Shown: piece after piece, positions 1-11,224 of the stretch
Layout: each line of letters begins with the position of its first letter
Numbering within the stretch: position 1 is the first letter of the stretch
Source of the DNA: Zonotrichia leucophrys gambelii
Taxonomy: Eukaryota; Chordata; Aves; Passeriformes; Passerellidae
Direction: 5' to 3'
Assembly: GCF_028769735.1 (NCBI RefSeq)
Contig: NC_088172.1
Location: 66,247,075 to 66,311,074 of the forward strand
Length of the DNA: 64,000 nt
Program-made: the position numbers and the translations under genes
The notes under the pieces: model-generated
Databases searched by the model: none
What the model saw: the letters and a program-made list of their open reading frames with translations, nothing else
Told to the model about the DNA's origin: nothing

Positions 1-2978
1 GATGGGACAATGCACAAAATACATACCTGTCATAAACCAATAGTGTAATATAAAAAAATCACATACATTTGAACATATTATGAGTAGAATGTATTTGAAA
101 ACAAATGTAGCTGATATTTAGAGCATAATTCTACTCAAATTTTCATTCAGATGAAACTTCTGCTGTTTATGAAGCTTGAAAAATAAAAATTTAAGGAGTG
201 TGCATTATGAAAGTCTGGTTCTCATTTCTATGTCAGTTTTTCCACATTAATCAGTTGTCCAGACTTATTTCCACTGTACTCCCTAGGAAGATTCTTCCAT
301 TTCTGGCCTGTCTTTTCTTCTGTCTAGCACATATATGACAGAAATAGCTGACTTCTTTTTAAACATCCCATTTCCCACTGAGGAGCATATCTGTAGGGTT
401 GTAGGGTTCAAAAAAGATTGGCCTAAAAGCTGATGCATTTCTTGGTTTGTTTAAGAAAATCTGAGGGTTCACTATGCAGAAACAGCTGCAGAAAACCTAT
501 TTGATTACTTCAGGAGCTTAAACCTGTTTGTCCCAAAGAAGGTCTGGGCCAAAGTTCACAAAAAGATTCTTGGATGTTTCCCACTCTGCTATAGCCCCAT
601 GGGAAGGTGAGACATATTAATGGATTAATGGATCTAGGAAGTAACTCTAGCAGCCTGGTCCTACCATGTCATCCTCAATTTGTTACTCATCATAAGTTGC
701 CTCTAAAAAAGAGAAAGAAAGAAGCCGAGCTGAGCTGGGTCCTCGGCCCATCTATCAGAGTTTGTTTCTACAGCTCAGTCATGACTAGATCTGCGTGTCA
801 GGAAGGTGAAATCACCAAGACTAACTCATCCACGAAACCTTGGGACTGTGGGATTAAGCAAATAATAAACTTGACTCAGTCACAACAGCCTCCACTGAAA
901 AAGTTGGTAGATAATAGTGCAAATGTTTAATATTATCACAGATATGGCATCTGCCAAAAAGGTTTTTACACAAATATAAAATTCGCAGCACCAGGCCGAA
1001 TCAATAGCCATGAGACTGTGGTATACTGGATGGTGCATTGTCAAGGAGGAAACCCTACAGGCATGATATTCCCCCCCACTGAAAGGGTTTGAGGGAGAGG
1101 TTTTCCATTTCTGGGGTTGCAGCCAGGCCCAAGAAACCCCTGCAATTAGTGCAGACAGTGAACATTATGCATCTTCCCCCATGTAACCCTAATGTGATCA
1201 TTCAGGTCATGCCCAGAGGAGTCAGTCATGATCACAGTTTCCCTTACTGAGCTCTGCACAGGCGTGCACTATGTATGAGCCCTTTCCACACAGATCTCCT
1301 TTGCTAAGAAAGACATCTGTGACACTTTATTACCCTTCTCTCCAATAAATGTCCTTAACATGGTCACTGTGTTTCCTTACCTCAGTGGTCTCCATGTGTA
1401 TGCATTCAGATAATTCTGCATGGATGAGGACCTTTTCTGTGAACCGTTGACATGCTCTTTAATTCTATTTCAGGAATGATGGAGAATTTGAACAGAGCCT
1501 GAAATTTGTGTAGTTACACATTAATTAAAATATCATCCAAAAGAAATTATGTGCTGTTATTTATGCAGTTTATTCAATAAATCAATTTATTCTAAATATG
1601 TATGTAGCATGCTTCATCTATGCAGATAGATAGGAATTTTACATGTGGTTTCAGTTATTTTAAGTATCAGTTTTGCTTTGTGCATTTGCAATTCAGTTGC
1701 TTAGTAAGATACAAAAGTCCTCATTTTTGTACTAGATTTGTTGGTATTACTGGAATATGTCTTTTGTGTCCTTGTTCTTCTCCATATAGATATACTCTGA
1801 CTGGTGTGATGGCACTTCCTTGTGTAATTTTCACAGTGTGCTTGATATTTTACCTTTCAAATTTTTTTTCTCTATCTGTGGCTTACTCTCAGTGTGAAAA
1901 AAATAAAGTATTTGTATGACATCAATCTAAGCTACAATTTTCACTTATGAACAGGTAGTCCATTCCATCTGAGTGCAACTGCTCTCAAGATTCCTTAGTG
2001 ACAACTTGACAGATCAGCTCCCCTACTGAGTTTAGTGTTTCTTTCATGACCACTCTCACTACCAGCACTGTCCTGATATCACGACATCAAATGGGGCAGC
2101 AGCATTTTTTCAAGGACTAATATATTCTGGCTAGAAATGTCATGGCTATAAGCATAAAAGTGTTTCTACCCCCAGCAGCTGCTTAGGCAGGGGCTAGTTC
2201 CTTTTCATTTCTTTCAAAAGTGATCCTCCCTTCAACAAGCTTCCTTTTTTTCACTTCCATCCTGGTCTAAATCCTTGTGGTTCAACCAGGAATTCATAAA
2301 TCATTATTACCTCAGGCACTTCTCTTTCTGCTTTCATCAAGTATTTATTTGTATGGTAATACTCCAATATCTTAAACCACTGCTAAGCAATTTATCATAA
2401 TAAATGGTATTCCTTTAATGTTATGCTTCTGTTCTGCTACCTTATCTCCAGTTCACTTGTTCAGATCATAAGCTCTTAGCTATTGTATCCAGAATTTCCA
2501 AAAGGGATTGGTTATTTTCGTAGTTTTTAATCTGAAGAGGGCTCAGCCTAGAGGTTCACAGTGAGCTATAGCTCAGTCCTACCATTATGTCACACCAGGC
2601 TGTGTGAAATGCAGTTGATGTCAGTAATGCTGGGGACAGGTGCAAAGCAGCAACAGATTCTTTCCAAAACTAACCAACATTAAAGAATTTGCACTTCTTG
2701 CTTCCAAATTTGAATATTTGATGAAGAACTTCCCAGCCTGGGACCACTAACAGTGATGCTCCCCTGATCACAAAGGAAGAGAAGCACAGAGAGATCTTAA
2801 GAAAACATGAGGAGCCCATGATCATTTGGAAAAAACAGAGCAATGACCTACCTGCAGCAGGAACTAACAAAACGAGGTGTTTTGCTTCCCCTTCCTCTGC
2901 ATCTGCAGCCACTACATCTAAAATCTCCCAGCTGCCCACCAGCACAAGCTCCTCACACAAACAAATATGCCTCTATCA
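1..2978. other. Unique AT-rich non-coding DNA, no gene seen
   Basis: I see no recognisable exon, RNA gene or repeat family here. The longest open frames (about 100 codons, near 607-930 and 1620-1919) show no domain and have the composition of chance frames. Short homopolymer runs, such as the C-run near 1071-1077, are the only low-complexity features. Confidence 0.6.
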
Positions 2979-3027
2979 TATCACTTTCCCTATCTACTAA
3001 CGGAAGTAGTAGATAGGGAAAGTGATA
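2979..3027. repeat. Perfect inverted repeat, 21-bp arms, 7-nt loop
   Basis: The arm at 2979-2999 (starts TATCACTTTCCC) is the exact reverse complement of 3007-3027, with a 7-nt spacer at 3000-3006. The right arm runs directly into the (TAGGA)n tract, and its last bases (GATA) are in phase with that repeat. A single strand could fold into a stable hairpin. Short-range inverted duplication by template switching is the likeliest origin, which is inference. Confidence 0.95.
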
Positions 3028-3127
3028 GGATAGGATAGGATAGGATAGGATAGGATAGGATAGGATAGGATAGGATAGGATAGGATAGGATAGGATAGGA
3101 TAGGATAGGATAGGATAGGATAGGATA
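3025..3127. repeat. (TAGGA)n pentanucleotide microsatellite
   Basis: About 20 uninterrupted copies of TAGGA form a tract of about 103 bp that starts in the right arm of the adjacent hairpin. The lack of interruptions suggests a young and probably length-variable locus. The copy number in the assembly may be imprecise. Confidence 0.98.
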
Positions 3128-6100
3128 CCTACTATATCCTTTCACAGTTTGTCACCAGTGGGCAGCCCTTTGGCAGACCCTGATGGGTACCTTGGGAGGG
3201 CTTTGCTCAGTCTCTGGAGAGGATTCTGGTACAAGTCTTCAACTCCATCACTTCATTCAGCTATAGATACTTCAGCTTAATGGGTGACATTATTAGGAAG
3301 AGATTCACCACTTCTGCTAACCTGGGCCATTCTGCAGGCTCCACTTCTCCCCTAAATTCTCGTCTATATCAGCATTCAAAGCCATGGCTGCGGTGACATC
3401 TGCTCAGACAAGTGCCTTACTCTGGCTGCAACCATCCTGGCTGTGATGGCTAAGCTCATCTATGGGCTTTGTAACCTCTTATAGCCAAAGATATGGGCCT
3501 AGCAAGGTATCACTGGGAAGAGCCAGAGTGAGAATTTAAATGAGTAACCAGGGAGTGCAGTCATGAGCCACAGTTTGACATGACAGCAGAGATGTTATAC
3601 CTCTCACCAAGGAAAATGCTTGAACCCAGTAGTGACACCTTTTTTACATGAGACTCTTTTTTTCACCACTGATCATTGTTGCTCAGTCATTTCAGCACTG
3701 AGGGAACAGTTCCAGCTGGCTCCAAGGGTGACAGGAGCTCAGGAGAGCATCTCTAAACGCATCCCCTTGGTCCTTATCTGTATTCCTTCTCAGTCCTCAA
3801 ATGGGACAGGGTGATCTCTCCCTTCAGGAACTGCAGCACACAAGGCTTGCCTATCAGCATGTTTTTTCTCTGCTTTAGCATAAGAGTTGTTTTCCACATA
3901 ATAAAGATGGAGCTGATTAAAGCATGTCTGGGCCTGGACTAGTACGTCACCACAACCCTTTGGAACTGGCAGCATTAGACAATCCTCCACACCCCAGGTG
4001 AATCTTCTCTTACAGGCACAGTTGTACCTACCTTGTCATGCACTGCACTGACATGAGTCATAAATCACTTTATGGGCAGACATGCTGATGTACTGCACAA
4101 TTGCAGAGACACTGCTCCTCTCGGGCCAGATTTTCCCTGGTGAACAGTGCCAGCGGCTCCTGCTGCTAGCAGAGAAAGCAGGATGTGTCAGCCCTGCCCT
4201 GCTGCAGCCAGGGATGTCAACCAAGTAACTGCACTGTTGTTGATTGTCTGATGTGTGAGGAGAGGCCATTTGGATGGCCCTATCTTGTCCCTTCCTGCAG
4301 GATGGATTTTATCCTGAAAATTCGTGTTGTTTGAAGTTGTTAGAGATCAGGTTTCAGCCCTGTGGCATTTGATGATAGAATTGTAGGATACCAGATGGAA
4401 GGGATACCAAGGTCTGGACCAGGAGCCAGTGTGCAACCCTTTAAAACACTTAGGGAAGCCACAGCTGCTCACTGGCAAATGCCAACATGGTTTTTAACCT
4501 GTGACCAGTAGCTATTCACACTCCAGGGGCTGGGAAGAGCCTACACATCTGCATACGGCTTCTGTGTCTCCCTGGGGGTCTCAAGTAAAAAGCAAAGACC
4601 ATCTCTTCTGGATGTAAAAGAGTAGCAAAGGTCTTAGATGCCTGGAGGGCATAGATGAACAGCCACAGTGGGACTGAGGCTGTCCTCAGCTGCTCATTTG
4701 TGGAGGATGTACAAAGGACAGGTAAGCACCAATGCAGAGCACGTGGCAGGTTTCCTGTGCACAGGACCAGTAAACACCAGCTCTGGATCATAAATGGTGC
4801 CAGTCCCTGCCTCTGTCTTCACTGAAGTAAGGCAAATAACCACAGAGAGTAGGAACTTGATCTTGCTGACTGTGAGGATGCGTAGGATGGCCACCATACA
4901 ATTCCTTCTCCTTGTAGCAGAGTCTTTGCCATGCAGAGAAACACTGACAGGTACCTCAGTCTTCTGAGACTCAAACCTTCTCCCTCAAAGGGCCTTCTCC
5001 CTCAGTGGGCTAAGGGTGTGGAGAGAGTGCTGCTCCTCATCCCTCCTGAGCAGCTAGACCATGCAGCCACATGGTTTGGAAACAGGATCACTTGTTTGCT
5101 GTAGGGGGTGAGATAAGCTAAACAGCCTCCAGCAGTGGGCAGGGCCTTTGTTTCCAGATCCAGAGACACTGTGCTTGAAAGCCAGCCTTGGGGACTCGTT
5201 ACATGAAAATTTCAGTATTTCAGGAGACTCCGCGTTACAAATGCCAACTTTTTTCTCTGTCACTCAAAATCTGAATTCTCCACAGTGATTTCAAGGTGCA
5301 AATAGCTGGGACATATTACTTATTCCCTGAACATCCAATACCTCTTTAGATAGACTGTGATTCCCTCAACCTTTACTAGTCCCTTTAATGACTAGTAAAG
5401 CCTGGGATGAAAAGAACTCCATAGATCGTCACAAGCCCAGATAGTTATGTGTAGAGAATAGTTGCTAAAAATTCCAACACCAGGGGTTTCCAGAAATGTG
5501 GAAATTATTGCAGTCACTGAAAGAAAAGAAGACACTAGTGTTCTTCCAAAAATCTTATAATAAAGTTTTCTCTCTATTGATTTATCCAGTTGGCTCATAA
5601 AGATAAAATTAATGAAACTATTTTTTTACAAGAATTATTTTGAACAGTTTTAAAAATTTATCTTTCTTCTCTTATGTCCCTCCCTGACATAAATATTACA
5701 TTCATAAATCTAGCCTGTGATAAAATCCTCTCCTAATTTATAGGATTGAGTCCCCAGAAGAAACCATTGTCTGTGAAGTTTTGCCAACTCTCCAGCTAAG
5801 CCTGGTGCTGAGAGTTTTTCACTCCACTTTCTGTGGATTGCTCCACTCCTAAGTGAGTTTTAAAGTATTGTGCCTCTGGTGGTTTTTCATGAGCCTTCCT
5901 CAAGCACAGCTTTCATTGGTTTCATTAAAAAAAAATAAATACAGAGGGAATTTAGTGCTGATAATGTAGAGGCAACTTGCCAGCCTCTAAAGAGTGGCAT
6001 TTCACAAAACATCCTGTCCTGTTTAACCAGTCTCTTTATCACCTTGATATTGACACCAAACAGAAGGGTGTATGATGGGAATAATTTTTAACAAGCTGCC

Positions 6101-8645
6101 CTTACCAGTGCATTTGACTCAAACTCACAATTCTTCAGCACTTGCACTACTGACAAGCCTGGAATCTGAACTAGGAGACCAATAAATATTGTAAGATAAT
6201 TCCAAGATCCAAAGATCTTGGGCAGGACAGACTGGGAATGAGATCTATCACACACAATGCATAAATTCTGCACTCCAGTTTCCTCAGAAGACAGACTACT
6301 TACCAGCTTGCCTTGCTCATTTCAATTTCCTGTCATTCAAAAACCCTTTAAAAAATTACAGAGTTCTGTCAAATCATGAATAAATAGTATAACTTTTTCT
6401 GCCCTCTAAGAAATCTTTTCAGTGTATATAATTTGATTAAAAGAACATTGGCTTTATGGAAGAAAAATGTACTGAGAATTTATAGTTGAATTTGAACCTG
6501 ATCATTACCTATAAATATATTTGGACATGACTGCTTCCTATGGAAAACAGTCCCAGCAGTTCAGCCAAGGTTTCAAGTAGCCTGGCTGATAAGGCTACTT
6601 CAGTTTTCAGATCCAGCTTTATTTAGTTTTCTTCTTCTTTTTTCCTCTCTATTTTATTATATCAGTGTCTAGCCCCTAACCACTATGCTGAATAAAACTT
6701 ACTGAAGGTCAGGTGTCCTTTTACACATCTGCAGACTCATCCCCATTTCCCTTCAAACTCCCCAGCTTACCTGGGGTAAATAGAAGCTTCCAAGCTTCCA
6801 GAGACCCTTTCTTCAGACATAGTATGTCCATCCTCTCAAAATGTCCAGATCGCTGCTGTCTGAACCGCAGACAAGGCAACACGTGGTGCATTGTTTCCCC
6901 AGATGGTTATTGAGTTGGAAAGGATGGAAAGAAATCTTGGAAAGTCCGCAGTTGGATTTCCCAGCTTTAATGGAGTTAGAGCAGAAATGAGCTGCAGGCA
7001 TGCACGGGGTCAGTGTTCACCACCAGCCTGGTGTGAGGCTTCCCTGCACAGCAGTGCAGCTGCTGCACCTTCGACACTGCATCTGGATAATTAAATTAGG
7101 GATAGGAGGAACATCTCCAGGGTCCTTCTGAGTTCCTGTGGGTGCCCACAACCACTCATCTGGAATAAAAAATGACCACTAGCACAGGGTATAAAAACAT
7201 AGTCTCTTATATCATGCTTAAAATCTTTAATGCAACTTTATATATCAAATATATTGTATATGAGATAACCAAAGAACAAAAGTTAATTATCAGATTATTA
7301 CAAACCCTACCATATTTTCTAATCAGATAGTTCTTTGATAATGGATACAATAATGTTCCTCAGGTCAGATTTTTTTCATTACTAAACCTAACAGTAGCAA
7401 AACTCTTGCTGATTTCATCTGAAAGCACAGTGAACTCCTGTGGCCCATGAGTGAAGCACATCACAGGTCTCAAACTTCCAGCATTATCAAATCTTCATCT
7501 CTGTTGCAAATCTCAGTAGATTTAGGAAAGAAAGATAAAGCTCTTAGACACATGTAAACAGAAGAGGAGACCAGCTTTTGTTTAAAAGATTAGACAGAAA
7601 CATAAACTTGGCTCTCCAGCTTGCAGAAGAAAGTTTGAAAGGTTAAGACTCCAAACTGGTTGACAACAATCATAAAACATCCTCTTCTTCAGGTGTCTTG
7701 ATTTTTAGCTTTGTCACATTAAGAATCCACACATAGAACTGCAAAACTACGCTCCCAAAGAATATGCACGTGGCAGGCACACAGTGAATGATTTTCCCTA
7801 TAAAAAGCTGAATTTGGAAGTATGGCAAGAGTCTCCTAATCTCTGCTACCCCATTCAGTTTATGAGTGGTGGCAAAGCACTTTGGCCATGCAGAGCAGAC
7901 TTTGGGAGGGTTTGGATGTCAGAACTAATTACAACATATCTGGACTCAGTCACTCTGTATTCATTATACAGGAGTGATATTAATTCCCTAAGATCCCACA
8001 GCCTTTATAAAATATCAAGAACTTGGGGGTAGGAATACTGTTTCTATTAACTTTTTTGTTCAGTCTGATTTTTATTGCCTTTTTAAACCACTTTGGCAGT
8101 AAATATTCTCCTAAAGGCTTTTGATACTTCCCCTGAAAGTGCAAAGAAGTCTGGCTGTAAATGAGAATGAGGTCCAGCCAGTCCAAACAGAAATGCAAAA
8201 AGAAACCAAATACTTTTAATCACCTTTAGCATAAATCTACCCCATACAGGAGCAATAACAGCATGTTTCCAGCCATCCAATGCTGGATTGTTTCTCCAAT
8301 TGTCCCCTTTAATTAGCCTTTCTGTCCCCTGGTGCTCTTGTTTTATTACTGCAGTTGTAAACAGGACATTATTCAAGACTGTTTCAGGCTAATTGCACTA
8401 CAAATATTAAGAGCCTGGCTGTTAAGTGGTCATAAATGAGCCTTTATAACTACTGAATGGTTAATAAAAATAATGAAATGCAATTGTTCCATGTAAATAC
8501 AACTGAGCAGTGTGATATTTTATAATGATGACTATTTAATTGGAATTTAGGTTCTGCAATTTTGGATTTCTGACAACATCATCGTCTTTATAGCAACTGG
8601 GCTTTGAAAGCTAATTCTCTATTTTTCCACCTTCCCAAGGAATTC
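3128..8645. other. Unique non-coding DNA, no gene seen
   Basis: No exon, RNA gene or well-preserved transposon is recognised. Open frames are all under 100 codons and unremarkable. A 10-bp hairpin lies at 5371-5400. A stretch at about 4369-4420 faintly resembles the 3' end of a reversed CR1 but is too weak to call. The part from about 8060 to 8640 is AT-rich and free of low-complexity sequence, with several TAAT/ATTA-type motifs, so it could hold a conserved non-coding element; that needs an alignment. Confidence 0.5.
5371..5400. repeat. Short perfect inverted repeat (10-bp arms)
   Basis: CTTTACTAGT at 5371-5380 is repeated as its reverse complement ACTAGTAAAG at 5391-5400, with a 10-nt spacer. 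There is no poly-T tail or gene context that would make it a functional terminator. It is recorded only as a structure. Confidence 0.85.
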
Positions 8646-8768
8646 TGTGTTACCTTCACATATACTCTCAAGCCAACTCATGGTCTACGTGCACTCAATT
8701 TGTATATCATGTGTTACCTTCACATGATATACAAATTGAGTGCACGTAGACCATGAGTTGGCTTGAGA
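8646..8768. repeat. 48-bp perfect inverted repeat with 7-nt loop and 16-bp direct repeat
   Basis: The arm at 8666-8713 is the exact reverse complement of 8721-8768 (48 of 48 positions), with a 7-nt loop TTACCTT at 8714-8720. The 16-mer TGTGTTACCTTCACAT occurs just outside the left arm at 8646-8661 and again across the loop at 8710-8725. This combination of inverted copy plus direct copy fits a replication template switch with microhomology. It does not look like a transposon: there are no terminal motifs or target duplication. A fold-back assembly error is the main alternative. Confidence 0.97.
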
Positions 8769-11130
8769 AGCTCAGTCTTGGCTCCTCAACATGAGCATCT
8801 TTCTTAGATGATGGGGGCCCAGAGGCAGTGGGCACCCACAGAAACTGTGGGCTCTGCAGTTTCTTAGCGTCTCTAAAAAGGACTAAATCTGCACCCTGAT
8901 GTGGAAACAGTTCCTGGTCTTCTGGCAGGGCCAATTGTGGTTAAGATCCAGTACTCTAGAGAATATTTTGAGTAAGTTCTGGAGCATAGTCAAGGAATGA
9001 ATCCTAAATCTGAGCAGGATTACTTCAGACATGAATTCAGGACTGCCTGTGAGCTCAGAGATAGTCCAACATGTTGTCAAGGTGCAGGTGTGGCCACGTT
9101 TGCTCAGCCCAGATCCATCTGGGCAACTTTCATCCCACCATTCACTGCAATGCTGTGATATGACCACCACAGCTACACTTCTTCCTATAAGAGTTTGGTG
9201 TGTTGTGCAGTAAAGCAGTGGAGGATAGAGAGAAAGCTGTGTCCCACATGTCCTAGGCAGAAAAACAAACATCCAGAGCCACAGAGCAATAAGGGTGCTG
9301 GGGTTTGTAAAGCTCCCTAGCATGTGCTCTAAGTAAAAATGTGAATTGTCAGCAAGGGGATAATGCAAGCAGTAAAACACACATTTCAGTAACTATCACT
9401 AACGAAAATATTCCTCAGGTTATCCTGCCTTAGAACAAATTAGCTGACAACTAATTATGTAGGGACAGCTCCTGAGCCCATAATCCTTGTCAAATTGCAC
9501 CAAGTGAGGAGTGAGGACCTGTCTCACAAGTCATTATACAAACAAACAATTTAACATGTTGTTCTATTGTATTTAACCCAATGCTGCTGCAAGCAGAGTA
9601 TTCCAGTGAGCAAATCCAAGTATTTTAACTCAGAAACAAGATAGCTCAATGGACTAGATAAATCCCCAATATAAACATTTCTATTGGTGGCTTCATTTGT
9701 GGAGTGTCTTGTTATAACGCTGACTAATTGGTTTGCAAATTTTGCTGTGGGTTCTTTTTCTTATCTTACCTAAAAATTTGCAAAATCCAAACAAGCATTC
9801 AGCTCCTAATGTTATCAAGTAGTTCCTACAAGAAGCTCTGACCTTTTAAACTCCCTAATCCTTAGGGGAACAGCAAACTCTTCTGCTCCACTAGCTAAGA
9901 AGGCCACTTTTTAAAATTTAGAATTGTATTGAATGGTGTAAAAATCACAGGCTCAGCTTTCAGTTGCCATTCCCATTGATTCCTGTGTTAGGAAGGATAT
10001 AGGTGCTACAGAAAAGAATATGATCCACTGCTTCCTGGAGGAAGTTTACTTGACACTTGACCTAATACAAATATCCAACATGGTGAAGATTTAATCCCAT
10101 TCCCAGAAGTTCATGCAAAGTGAAAGAAAATGTGATCATGAAGTGCAAAAATACATGTGTTATGTTGCTTTCAGGACTTCTTAAGTAATCACAGAGCAAT
10201 TCTTCATGTAGCCATCCTCACAAACCCTTCCAAAACCAGGAACTGTCACACAAAGACAAAGCATCTGATCACTAGAGGTTCCTGACTTTCATGATTTCCC
10301 ACAGGAGTAAAATCAAACACCTCCAGTCATCTGTGTCCAAGTGATTTGATTGCATGAGGAGGCCTCGTCAGGGGTGGGAAACATGGCCACTCTGGTGCCA
10401 ACTTAATGACATACCCACTGGACTGCCCTTCCTTACCCAGAGCTTGCATTAAATTCAGGCTTCGCTGTTGCTGTTGCAAATGCAGTTATTAACTTTAAAA
10501 TCAATTAATAAAGAACAGGATCTCCTGTGGAGTTCTCGTCTCTAATTAAGTAGTGGCAGGGGAAGCGTGTAGTGGAATAAGAAATAATTGAAACAAAGAA
10601 CCTTTCTATTTTATCAAGCTATTTAGCATTTTGGCATCCTTCCAGATACAATTCCTATAATTGGAAACATTAAATTGCCTGATTTAAATCTGCAGTTCCC
10701 CCACTCAAGCATACAGTCCCACTGAAGGCTGAGGCACTGGTCATGAGTCAGGCTCTAAATGGAGACCAAGTTGTGAGGATACAATGCTGTTATGTTCTAT
10801 GAAAGAGCTGGGTGAGGGCTTCTTGCAGAAAACAGTTTCCTGAAAAGTACTGTTTCAGTAATAGCTATATATCATTCTGCAAGTAAACAGAAAAAAATTG
10901 AAAACAAAATTGAAAATTTTATCTTGAGATTTCATTTTCAAGAGCACAAAACCATGTAATATTTTGTACAGACTATACAAAGTATTTTTTAACCTCCAAG
11001 TCAAACCACCACAGAAAATGTATTATTTAGGAGTGAAAGAAATGTGTTTGTAATTTTTGGATAATTTCTTTTTGCTTCCATTATGTTCACCAAGAAAAAT
11101 AAACACATTTTGTTTCAGGTAAAGACAAAC
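8769..11130. other. Unique AT-rich non-coding DNA, no gene seen
   Basis: The longest frame on either strand (165 codons, minus strand, 8883-9380) starts close to the hairpin and shows no recognisable domain. A shorter frame lies opposite it on the plus strand. I treat both as chance frames. No repeat family is recognised. Confidence 0.55.
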
Positions 11131-11224
11131 TTTTTTGTTTGGTTGGTTTGGGGTTTTTTGGGGGGTTTTTTGGGGTTTTTTTTTGTTGTTGTTGTTTTTT
11201 TGGTTTTTTTGGGTTTTTTTTGTT
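11131..11224 (+). repeat. T/G-rich low-complexity tract
   Basis: This is a run of T-stretches broken by G-stretches and a short (GTT)n section. A 72-codon frame across it encodes mostly Phe, Val and Gly and is an artefact of composition. Tracts of this type are common in bird genomes. Confidence 0.9.

Noticed and set aside
4369..4420. Segment resembling a reversed CR1 3' end (GATAGAATTGTAGGAT, then GATGGAAGGGATACC)
   Set aside because: Too short and too diverged to separate from chance without a library search.
5371..5400. Hairpin as a transcription terminator
   Set aside because: The sequence is animal nuclear DNA, where such terminators do not apply, and there is no gene next to it.
8883..9380. 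Minus-strand open frame of 165 codons, the longest in the window
   Set aside because: No recognisable domain, many Cys/Trp/His typical of chance frames, an overlapping opposite-strand frame, and no splice or promoter context.
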